Position numbers and translations under genes: made by a program | Assembly: GCA_022709445.1 (NCBI GenBank) | Contig: JAKLIU010000130.1 | Span: 1 to 5,954 of the forward strand | DNA: 5,954 bases | Direction: 5' to 3' | DNA from: Spirochaetota bacterium | GTDB taxonomy: Bacteria > Spirochaetota > Spirochaetia > Treponematales > UBA12059 | The notes under the pieces: generated by a model | Told to the model about the DNA's origin: nothing | What the model saw: the letters and a program-made list of their open reading frames with translations, nothing else | The model's database searches: none | Shown: piece by piece, positions 1-5,680 of the stretch | Position numbering within the stretch: the stretch's first letter is position 1 | Layout: each line of letters begins with the position of its first letter

Positions 1-1863
1 CTGGCCCACGTCGCCCGATACCACGGCCTCCGGCAGGTCCTTCCCGAGCTCGATGCGCACGCTCTGGTCCACCGAGCGCTCGGCGAACTCCGCGACCCGG
101 CGCAGGGCCTCGTCCAGCCTGAAGCGGGCGCTTTCCGGCGAGCGCTTGCGGGTCAGGGTCAGGAGGCGCTTGACCGACGAGGCGGCGCGGGTGGCGGACC
201 GGTCGATGATGTCCAGCTCCCGTCCCATGTCGCGCACGTCGGCGTAGCCCCCGGTCTCGATCCCCTGCCTGATGAGCGACACCGCGCCTATGATGCCCGA
301 GAGCGTGTTGTTGAAGTCGTGCGCTATCCCGCCGCTGAGCGTTCCCACCGCCTCCATCTTCTGGGCGTGGTCCAGGTTGCGGATGCGCTCGATGTTCGCC
401 TCCGCGAGCCGGCGCTCCTCGGTGACGTCGCGGGCGATGATGGACAGGATGGTCCCGTCCGCATGCGGGATGGTGAAGGAGTCGCTCTGCACCAGGCGGC
501 GCTGCCCGTCCGCGCGCAGGATCTCCGACTCGATGATGCGCCTGGTCCAGCCGGCGTCCTTGCCGTCCAGCACGGCGCGGATGGCGTCGTGGATCCTGCC
601 CGGGTCCCTGCGATCGGGGGGCTCCATGGACGCCCGCAGGTCCCAGTACAGGGCGCCCACCGCGTCCTTGGCCGGGATCCCCGTCATGGCGGCCATGGGC
701 TCGTTCCAGCGCACCACGCGGCCCTCCGTGTCGGTCAGCACGATGCCGTCCAGGGAACGCGCCATGAATTCGTCCATGAGCAGTCCCGCGTCCGCCAGGC
801 GCCGTTCGGCCCTCGCGCGCGCGCGCTCCGGCCTCAGGTCCACCGCGGTAAGGACCATGCCCTCGTTGCCCGCACCGGTCACGCGGTGCATGCGCAGGCT
901 CACGGGGATGGCCGCCGGTCCCAGGGTGGTCCGGTGCTCGACGGACTCGGCGGCGCGGCAGTCGGTGCACAGGGAGAGTTCCGCGATGCCCGCGGGCAGC
1001 ATGTCTCGGGACCGCATCCTTCGGGCCCGCTCCAGGGTTCGGGCCCCCATGGCCTCCACCGCGCTGGCGTTGGCCCATACCACGCGGCCGGAGTCGTCCA
1101 GGTAGACGACGAAGGCGGACATGCTCTCCAGGATCGCCAGCGCTTCGCGCGAGGGCAGCACGGACAGGAGGCCGTAGCGGTCCATGGCGACGATCATCCC
1201 CACGGACAGGATGACTATCCAGATGATCGCCATGTTGGGGAAATCGATGCCCAGGAACAGGAAGATGGAATCGGTGATGAAGCCCAGGATCCCGGCGGCC
1301 AGGTAGGAGCTCCCGAGCACCTGCAGGCGTATGCGGGTCCGGCGGTTGTCCGAGCGCTTCCTCCGCCGGAAGGCGATGATCACCGAGGCGAGTATGTAGG
1401 AAAAGTAGTGGATGACGAACAGGAAATAGGCGGCGTTGTGCCGTATCGTGAGCATCCAGTACCCGCCCCGGTACTCGGGGGCCGTGAGGACCATCATGGG
1501 GGTGGCCACGGTGAGCGCCAGGGAAGGCAGGTACATCGCGGCGATGAACGGCTTGCGGTACCTGCCCCTGATCAGGGGGGAATCCGTCACCATGAGCGTG
1601 AAGTGCAGCATGATGGGCGGGAACACGCACCAGGTCCACGAAAAGGCGCGGTAGAGCCAGTCCGCGGTGTCCCGGTCCGGCGTACCGTACCAGAAGGAGG
1701 CCGCGGTCGCCCAGATCGCGAAGACCACGTTGAACAGGACGGCGAGGCGGTTGGTCGGCGAACGCGAATCCAGGCTGAACACCTTCCATGCGCAGAAGGC
1801 GAACGCCGCCGCGGCCATGAAGGCGAGCCTTGAGAGCCAGACTGTGGCGAACGTGGCAGGCAT
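1..1863 (-). CDS. 7TM-PAS-PAS sensor histidine kinase (3' end cut off by window edge)
   Basis: The visible 621 codons are open through position 1. Residues about 5-228 form seven hydrophobic segments like the 7TM N-terminal region of some histidine kinases. A first PAS domain follows (about 235-345), containing a C-T-D-C motif at Cys299/Cys302. A charged Arg/Ala-rich linker (about 345-360) leads to a second PAS (about 362-487) with typical D-G-I-V and W-N-E motifs. HisKA starts near 495; the phospho-acceptor is His515 in GGIAHDFNN, the form common in PAS-linked and hybrid kinases. The ATP-binding domain would lie left of the window, and a receiver could follow it. It should autophosphorylate in response to a membrane or cytoplasmic signal; the ligand is unknown. 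The ATG at 1863-1861 is chosen because hydrophobic sequence begins at once and a GGGG (1872-1869) sits 5 nt upstream. No response regulator gene is visible nearby. Confidence 0.93.
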   Translation of the reverse strand, partial: MPATFATVWLSRLAFMAAAAFAFCAWKVFSLDSRSPTNRLAVLFNVVFAIWATAASFWYGTPDRDTADWLYRAFSWTWCVFPPIMLHFTLMVTDSPLIRGRYRKPFIAAMYLPSLALTVATPMMVLTAPEYRGGYWMLTIRHNAAYFLFVIHYFSYILASVIIAFRRRKRSDNRRTRIRLQVLGSSYLAAGILGFITDSIFLFLGIDFPNMAIIWIVILSVGMIVAMDRYGLLSVLPSREALAILESMSAFVVYLDDSGRVVWANASAVEAMGARTLERARRMRSRDMLPAGIAELSLCTDCRAAESVEHRTTLGPAAIPVSLRMHRVTGAGNEGMVLTAVDLRPERARARAERRLADAGLLMDEFMARSLDGIVLTDTEGRVVRWNEPMAAMTGIPAKDAVGALYWDLRASMEPPDRRDPGRIHDAIRAVLDGKDAGWTRRIIESEILRADGQRRLVQSDSFTIPHADGTILSIIARDVTEERRLAEANIERIRNLDHAQKMEAVGTLSGGIAHDFNNTLSGIIGAVSLIRQGIETGGYADVRDMGRELDIIDRSATRAASSVKRLLTLTRKRSPESARFRLDEALRRVAEFAERSVDQSVRIELGKDLPEAVVSGDVGQ

Positions 1864-1898
1864 GGAAACCCCGGGCTCGACTTTGATGGATGCGCGGA

Positions 1899-1918
1899 CG
1901 CCGGCTTTCGGGCCGGCG
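1899..1918 (-). other. GC-rich hairpin in the kinase leader
   Basis: The perfect 7-bp arms CGCCGGC (1899-1905) and GCCGGCG (1912-1918) enclose a 6-nt loop. Beyond one A-A mismatch, a few further pairs (1895-1897 with 1920-1922) are possible. It lies within the predicted 5' leader of the kinase mRNA. No U-tract follows on the minus strand, so it is not an obvious rho-independent terminator for the protease gene. It could tune kinase expression or mRNA stability. Confidence 0.4.
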
Positions 1919-1946
1919 ACCGTCGTTTCATTTTCGCCCGAAAGCC
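1903..1946. repeat. 11-bp perfect inverted repeat across the kinase -10 region
   Basis: GGCTTTCGGGC at 1903-1913 is matched by its exact reverse complement GCCCGAAAGCC at 1936-1946, with a 22-bp gap. The right arm lies in the spacer between the proposed -35 and -10 boxes. The left arm lies just downstream of the predicted transcription start, so the gap holds the -10 box. Arm centres are 33 bp apart, about three helical turns. The left arm also takes part in the hairpin at 1899-1918. Confidence 0.5.
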
Positions 1947-1958
1947 CGTCACTGTCAA
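1930..1958 (-). promoter_or_regulatory. Candidate sigma-70-type promoter of the kinase gene
   Basis: On the minus strand a perfect TTGACA (1958-1953) is followed after 17 nt by GAAAAT (1935-1930; 4 of 6 matches to TATAAT). Transcription would start near 1923, giving a leader of about 60 nt before the kinase ATG. This would make the kinase independent of the protease gene upstream. The assignment rests only on consensus match and spacing. Confidence 0.5.
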
Positions 1959-1997
1959 ACCCGGGCGCGGGAAAACCGGTAGCCTGCGGCCTTGATC

Positions 1998-2012
1998 CGC
2001 CGGCGACCGGCG
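1998..2012 (-). terminator. Weak stem-loop after the protease stop codon
   Basis: A 6-bp stem CGCCGG/CCGGCG with a 3-nt loop begins 6 nt after the protease TGA (2020-2018). No run of U follows on the minus strand, so a rho-independent terminator is doubtful. It may only protect the 3' end of the protease mRNA, or be a chance product of high GC. Confidence 0.2.
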
Positions 2013-2017
2013 CGGGT

Positions 2018-3406
2018 TCAGAAGAGGCTGGCGTCCAAGCGGCCGCCGGTCACGCACTTGCCCGAGAGCGAGGCGGTCGGGATGGCCGAGCCGAGTATGG
2101 CCGCCTTGATCTGGGCCGCGGTGGCCGCGGGGTGGGTGGCCGCGTACAAGGCCACGGCGCCGGACACGTGGGGCGTCGCCATGGACGTACCCGAGTACGA
2201 GGCATAGCTGGAGCTGCGGCCGTTCCTGCTGGGGACGGTGGAGTACACCGCGGAGCCCGGCGCGCCTATGTCCACCCTGTTGGCGCCGTAGTTCGAGTAG
2301 CTGGCCAGGTTGCCGGCCGAGTCGATGGCCGCCACGGCGATGATGTTCTCGTTCGGGTAGCCGGCCGGATAGCTGATGGTGGTTTCCAGGTCCAGGCTCT
2401 CGTTGCCGGCGGCCGCGACGAACAGGATGTCGGCGGCTCCGGCTCGCCCGATGGCGTCCTGCAGGAACTGGGAGAACGCCCCGCCGCCCCACGAGTTGCT
2501 GGAAGCCGGCATGAGGAGGCCGTGGCGGAGCTTGAGGTCCGTCAGGTAGTCCACCGCCAGGATGGCCGCTTCCGTGGTGCCGCCGTTGGAACCCAGGAAC
2601 TTGGCCGAGATGATGGTCACGTTCCAGCACACGCCGACCACGCCCTTGGCGTTGCCGCCGATGGCCCCGATGGTGCCGGATACGTGGGTGCCGTGGTCGT
2701 CGCTCACCCCGTCGTAGGTTCCGTTGTCGCCGTTGGCGAAATCCCAGCTGTGGATGTCGTCCACGTAGCCGTTGCCGTCGTTGTCGATGCCGTCGACGGG
2801 GTCCCAGGGATTGGTCCAGATCTGCCCGGCCAGGTCCTCGTGCGCGAACATGGCGCCTTCGTCGATGACGCCGATGTGCACCGTCCTGCTGCCCGTGTGG
2901 CCGGCGGCCCAGGCTTCGGCGGCCTGGCTGCCGAACTGGTTCGCCGGCGTGGAGGCGTTGCCGTACATGCCCCAGAGCGAGCCCGACATAAAGTAGGTGT
3001 CGTTGGAGACGGCCTGGTGACGGTAGATGTAATTGGGCTCCGCGTACGCTACCTCGGGCATCCTGCGCAGTGCGCCCGCGGCTTCCGTCACTCCCATGGG
3101 GGTGTGGACCACGACGATGCCCTCTCCGTCGCCGGCGCGTTTCATGGCCGCCGTCAGGATGGTCCTGGCGTGCGTGCCGCCGATGGCCCTGAGGGCCGCT
3201 CCGCGCGCCTCGGGTCCGAGGCCGGGCACGAACTTGACCAGCAGTTCGCCGGGCACGAAGACGGCGGCCGGATCGAGCGTGTCGGGCGACCGGCTGTCGG
3301 CCGTCGTGACGGCCGGGTTCCGCGCATCGACCGACAGCGTATCGACGCCGCAGGATGCCATGATCGCCAGGCTGGCGACCGAGAGGGTGAACAGGACTTT
3401 CCTCAT
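2018..3406 (-). CDS. Secreted lipoprotein subtilisin-like serine protease (peptidase S8)
   Basis: This 462-residue precursor should be exported and lipid-anchored. Its N-terminus has Arg-Lys, a hydrophobic stretch and a lipobox-like M-A-S-C at Cys19. A propeptide of the I9-inhibitor type occupies about residues 48-130 (PGELLVKF to AYAEPNYIY). The catalytic domain has all expected residues: Asp182 in VIDEG, His238 in DDHGTHVSG, oxyanion Asn335 in AAAGNES, and nucleophile Ser408 in SGTSMATPH. Between Asp and His lies an acidic D-G-I-D-N-D-G-N-G insert (about 205-217) that looks able to bind calcium, as in many bacterial S8 enzymes. The protein ends just after the fold, with no sorting or adhesion domain. 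The ATG at 3406-3404 is preferred because GGGGGAG (3417-3411) lies 4 nt before it. A GTG 18 nt further upstream (3424) would put that ribosome site inside the gene. Substrate is unknown. Confidence 0.95.
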   Translation of the reverse strand: MRKVLFTLSVASLAIMASCGVDTLSVDARNPAVTTADSRSPDTLDPAAVFVPGELLVKFVPGLGPEARGAALRAIGGTHARTILTAAMKRAGDGEGIVVVHTPMGVTEAAGALRRMPEVAYAEPNYIYRHQAVSNDTYFMSGSLWGMYGNASTPANQFGSQAAEAWAAGHTGSRTVHIGVIDEGAMFAHEDLAGQIWTNPWDPVDGIDNDGNGYVDDIHSWDFANGDNGTYDGVSDDHGTHVSGTIGAIGGNAKGVVGVCWNVTIISAKFLGSNGGTTEAAILAVDYLTDLKLRHGLLMPASSNSWGGGAFSQFLQDAIGRAGAADILFVAAAGNESLDLETTISYPAGYPNENIIAVAAIDSAGNLASYSNYGANRVDIGAPGSAVYSTVPSRNGRSSSYASYSGTSMATPHVSGAVALYAATHPAATAAQIKAAILGSAIPTASLSGKCVTGGRLDASLF

Positions 3407-3410
3407 GCGA

Positions 3411-3417
3411 CTCCCCC
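3411..3417 (-). promoter_or_regulatory. Ribosome binding site of the protease gene
   Basis: GGGGGAG on the minus strand sits 4 nt upstream of the ATG at 3406. It decides the start codon against the in-frame GTG at 3424, and it puts the lipoprotein signal right at the N-terminus. Confidence 0.6.
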
Positions 3418-3510
3418 AGGACACGAACGGATGTGCGCGGCCACCGATGCCGCGAGAGCTGTACCGTTGCAGTACCCGGGATGGGTTCGGGCGGTTGCCG
3501 GAAAGTGAAG

Positions 3511-3532
3511 AAAAATTCCGGCCGGGCCAATT
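3511..3532 (-). terminator. Candidate terminator after azlD
   Basis: Starting inside the azlD stop codon, the minus strand has an imperfect stem in which AATTGGC pairs with GCC-(GG bulge)-AATT (3532-3514). It runs into a T-rich tract (AATTTTTCTTC on the minus strand). The stem is short and bulged, so strength is uncertain, but the position and T-tract fit the end of the azlCD transcript before the protease gene. Confidence 0.35.
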
Positions 3533-3847
3533 TTACATGAGCCGGAGCAGGACCATGTGGATCGCGGTGCCGCCGGCGATGGACAGGAGGACGTTTCGCT
3601 TCCATAGATGGAGCAGCGCGGTGGCCGCCGCCCCGGCGAGCGCCGGGATGCCCCATGGAGATTGCCGGAAGGGAAGGTCCTTGAAGGAAGAGAGCACCAA
3701 GAGGCTCATGACCACGGGAGGCACGTATCGCTGGAGGTAATCGAGGAAGGCCGGCGGCCGCTTCCTCGAAAAGAGCAGGAAGGGAGCGGCGCGGGTGGCC
3801 AGGGTCACGGCGGCCATCACCGCGACGGCGGCGAGGAGGCGGCTCAT
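3533..3847 (-). CDS. azlD: AzlD family small subunit of branched-chain amino acid exporter
   Basis: This 104-residue, very hydrophobic protein has about four membrane segments (near 3-22, 42-56, 65-80 and 86-102). It includes the family-like TRAAPFLLF near the N-terminus and L-Q-R-Y-V-P-P-V-V near residue 38. Its length matches AzlD/BrnE proteins (about 100-110). AzlD pairs with AzlC in the inner membrane to export branched-chain amino acids; in Bacillus subtilis mutations affecting azlCD expression give 4-azaleucine resistance, and in Corynebacterium the pair is BrnFE. The ATG (3847-3845) overlaps the azlC TGA as ATGA, with only a weak G-rich ribosome site inside azlC, so translation is probably coupled to azlC. 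Substrate specificity is inferred from the family. Confidence 0.9.
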   Translation of the reverse strand: MSRLLAAVAVMAAVTLATRAAPFLLFSRKRPPAFLDYLQRYVPPVVMSLLVLSSFKDLPFRQSPWGIPALAGAAATALLHLWKRNVLLSIAGGTAIHMVLLRLM

Positions 3848-4563
3848 CGCCCGTTCCCGTCCGTGTCGAGACGGCCGCGCAGCGCGGACAGCATTGCCGC
3901 GGCCGCGAGCAGCGACACCAGGAGGAAATCCCGGCTGTCGGCCAGGAGCAGGGCGAGCGCCCCGGACGCCAGCGCGACGAGGTAGGGTTCCGCGCGGCGC
4001 ACCACGCGCAGCTGCTCCACCAGCAGCACCGTGAACAGGGCTGTCAGCGCGAAGTCCAGCCCGGCCGTGTCGAAGGGCAGGGCGGCCCCGAGCCCAGCCC
4101 CGGCCGTGCAGCCGGCCAGCCACCAGAGCTGGTTCAGTGCGGTGACCAGGCCGTAGAACCGGATGCGGTCGCTTCCCTCCGGCGGCTCGACCGTGGTCAG
4201 GAGACCGTAGGTCTCGTCGGTCAGGCCGAACACCAGGTAGGGCTTCCAGGCGCCCGCTCCCTCGTAGCGCCCGAGCATGGACAGGCCGTAGACCGCGTGC
4301 CTGGCGTTCATGAGGAGGGTGAGCACCCCTATTTCGAGGACGCCCGCACCGGAGGCCAGGAGGCCGACGCCCATGAACTGGGCTGCCCCCGCGTACACGA
4401 ACAGGGCCATGAGCGGGGAGAGCCACCAGGGCAGGCCGGCTCCCGTCAGCACCAGCCCGAACGCGAAGCCTATCGTGGTGTAGCCGAGCAGCACCGGCAA
4501 GCCCGCCCTGAAGGCGGCCGCCAGCGTGCCGAGGCGCGGAGCGCGCGCGGCGGTTGGTTCCAT
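3844..4563 (-). CDS. azlC: AzlC family large subunit of branched-chain amino acid exporter
   Basis: This 239-residue integral membrane protein has normal length for AzlC/BrnF. Family features are G-L-P-V-L-L-G-Y (21-28) leading into a Gly-rich first helix, the A-Q-F-M-G segment near 61, N-A-R-H-A-V-Y-G (86-93), and F-G-L-T-D-E-T-Y-G (112-120). It would form the pore-like large subunit of a proton-driven exporter with AzlD, which overlaps it by 4 bp. No Lrp-type regulator, the usual neighbour, is visible. The ATG at 4563-4561 is chosen because the family homology starts soon after it. Further upstream the open frame reads Arg-rich, non-membrane sequence and runs antisense into the exchanger gene. 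No Shine-Dalgarno sequence precedes the start; a good -10 box lies only 7 nt away, suggesting a leaderless mRNA. Confidence 0.92.
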   Translation of the reverse strand: MEPTAARAPRLGTLAAAFRAGLPVLLGYTTIGFAFGLVLTGAGLPWWLSPLMALFVYAGAAQFMGVGLLASGAGVLEIGVLTLLMNARHAVYGLSMLGRYEGAGAWKPYLVFGLTDETYGLLTTVEPPEGSDRIRFYGLVTALNQLWWLAGCTAGAGLGAALPFDTAGLDFALTALFTVLLVEQLRVVRRAEPYLVALASGALALLLADSRDFLLVSLLAAAAMLSALRGRLDTDGNGR

Positions 4564-4570
4564 CCAGCGG

Positions 4571-4599
4571 ATGATAGCCGCGCCGGGGGCGCTCCGCAA
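4571..4599 (-). promoter_or_regulatory. Candidate azlCD promoter, close enough to give a leaderless mRNA
   Basis: On the minus strand TTGCGG (4599-4594) is followed after exactly 17 nt by TATCAT (4576-4571; 5 of 6 matches to TATAAT). The -10 box ends 7 nt before the azlC ATG, so the transcription start would fall on or next to the start codon. The missing ribosome site upstream of azlC is consistent with this. Confidence 0.5.
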
Positions 4600-4616
4600 G
4601 TCCCGGATCGTCCCCG

Positions 4617-4644
4617 TTGCATTCCGCCTTCCGATGCGCATACT
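4617..4644 (+). promoter_or_regulatory. Candidate promoter of the cation exchanger gene
   Basis: TTGCAT (4617-4622), a 16-nt spacer, then CATACT (4639-4644). A start near 4651 would leave a leader of about 16 nt carrying the ribosome site. It is divergent from the azlCD promoter; the two -35 boxes face apart with 17 bp between them, so one regulator bound there could affect both. The -35 matches only TTG of the consensus. Confidence 0.4.
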
Positions 4645-4656
4645 TGTCCCCGTGAC

Positions 4657-4661
4657 GGAGG
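4657..4661 (+). promoter_or_regulatory. Ribosome binding site of the cation exchanger gene
   Basis: GGAGG lies 5 nt upstream of the ATG at 4667. It selects this start over the in-frame ATG at 4634 and GTG at 4652. Confidence 0.7.
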
Positions 4662-4666
4662 TTCCC

Positions 4667-5632
4667 ATGGCGTTGTCGCTCCTTCTCTTCCTCGGCGGGT
4701 TGGCCGTGCTGCTGGTCGGCGCGGAACTGGTGACCAGGCAAATCGGTCCGGTGGCCAGGCGGCTGGGCGTGAACGAGCTGGTTATCACGGTGCTCGGGGT
4801 GAGCGTACTCAGCAGCCTGCCGGAGCTGATGGTGTCCGCGGTCGCGGCCTCCCGCGGCCAGAGCGACCTGAGCCTGGGCAACATAGTCGGCTCGAACTTC
4901 GTGACGCTCACCTTCGTGACGGCGGTCTGCGCCCTGGTACGGCCCATCGAGACCACGGCCCAGATCAAGGACCGGGAGTCCAGCTGGATGATTCTGTCCA
5001 CCGCCCTGGTGCTGGTGCTCGGGCACGACGGCGTGCTGGGCAGGGTGGACGGGATCGTCCTCATCGTCGCCTACCTGCCCTACATCTTCTCGGTCATACG
5101 CGGGGCGATCAGGGAGTCCGCTTCCGTCCGGCCGGAGCCGACCCCGATCGGCGCCTTTCCGGCCTGGGCACGGTTCGGCCTCATGGGACTGGGATTGGCG
5201 GCCATCATCTTCGGCGCGGACTGGGCGGTCTCCGGCGGGCAGGCGCTGGGCGAGGCCGCGGGCATACCGCCCCTGGCCCTCGGCGTGGTCCTGTTCGCCC
5301 TGGGTACCAGCCTGCCGGAGCTGTCCATAGCGCTGAGCGCCACGCTCAAGGGGAAGAGCGAGGTGAGCATAGGCGAGGTGTACGCGTCCAACACCTTCAC
5401 CATGATGGTGGTGCTGGGCATCTGCGCCCTGGTCCGCCCGCTGGAAGTGAGCGAATCCATCACCTCCTTCGCGCTGCCCTTCCTGGTCCTGGCCGGCGTG
5501 ATCATCCAGGGCCTGATCACCACGGGCATGAAGCTCAAGCGCTGGGAAGCCGTGGCCCTCCTGGCGCTCTACGGATTCTTCGTCTACGCCAACTTCACGG
5601 ACGTCCTGGGCTGGACACGCTCCTTGCCGTAG
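4667..5632 (+). CDS. CaCA family Na+/Ca2+-type exchanger with atypical ion-site residues
   Basis: This 321-residue membrane protein has about ten hydrophobic segments in two homologous halves, the usual plan and length of prokaryotic CaCA exchangers (YrbG, NCX_Mj type). Repeat alpha-1 carries S-S-L-P-E-L (Glu53) and G-N-I-V-G-S-N (71-77). Repeat alpha-2 carries G-T-S-L-P-E-L (Glu218) and G-E-V-Y-A-S-N (236-242). Both acidic ion-site glutamates are kept. However, the residue four after the Ser of each S-N motif, normally Asn or Asp, is Thr80 and Thr245. In addition, the usual G-N of alpha-2 is G-E. A short polar loop (about 147-167) joins the halves. Family role: exchange of Ca2+ (or another cation) for Na+ or H+ across the inner membrane; here the ion is uncertain. 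GGAGG 5 nt upstream sets the start. It is divergent from azlC and followed 48 nt later by an MFS gene. Confidence 0.92.
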   Translation: MALSLLLFLGGLAVLLVGAELVTRQIGPVARRLGVNELVITVLGVSVLSSLPELMVSAVAASRGQSDLSLGNIVGSNFVTLTFVTAVCALVRPIETTAQIKDRESSWMILSTALVLVLGHDGVLGRVDGIVLIVAYLPYIFSVIRGAIRESASVRPEPTPIGAFPAWARFGLMGLGLAAIIFGADWAVSGGQALGEAAGIPPLALGVVLFALGTSLPELSIALSATLKGKSEVSIGEVYASNTFTMMVVLGICALVRPLEVSESITSFALPFLVLAGVIIQGLITTGMKLKRWEAVALLALYGFFVYANFTDVLGWTRSLP

Positions 5633-5643
5633 CGCGCCGGGCC

Positions 5644-5673
5644 TTGCCTCCCCGGGGGCCTGGCCGCTATCCT
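5644..5673 (+). promoter_or_regulatory. Candidate promoter of the MFS gene, leaderless geometry
   Basis: TTGCCT (5644-5649), an 18-nt spacer, then TATCCT (5668-5673), which ends 7 nt before the ATG at 5681. The geometry repeats that of azlC. If real, the MFS gene has its own transcript in addition to any read-through from the exchanger gene 48 nt upstream. Confidence 0.4.
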
Positions 5674-5680
5674 GTCCGTC

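Noticed and set aside
272..1833. Long plus-strand open frames opposite the kinase
   Set aside because: They are Arg/Ser/Pro or Gly/His-rich with no domain motifs, and they lie antisense to a kinase with clear PAS and HisKA motifs; high GC removes stops from these frames.
1912..2009. Two direct copies of GCCGGCGACCG (1912-1922 and 1999-2009)
   Set aside because: Eleven bases of GC-rich sequence found twice in 100 bp with no third copy; chance is a sufficient explanation.
3407..3424. Earlier GTG start for the protease
   Set aside because: It would place the GGGGGAG ribosome site inside the coding region and add six residues before an otherwise standard lipoprotein signal.
1667..3508. Plus-strand open frame of 613 codons opposite the protease
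   Set aside because: Val/Gly/Arg-rich antisense shadow; the S8 catalytic residues on the minus strand settle which strand codes.
1587..3656. Minus-strand open frame of 689 codons across the protease and kinase genes
   Set aside because: It is another frame of the protease and kinase reading, with low-complexity Arg/Gly composition and no recognisable family.
4634..4666. Earlier in-frame ATG (4634) or GTG (4652) for the exchanger
   Set aside because: The GGAGG at 4657-4661 fits the ATG at 4667, and the earlier ATG overlaps the candidate -10 region.
5650..5658. Palindromic run of C then G between the exchanger and MFS genes as a terminator
   Set aside because: No loop of usable size and no T-tract; it more likely reflects GC content within the spacer of the MFS promoter.
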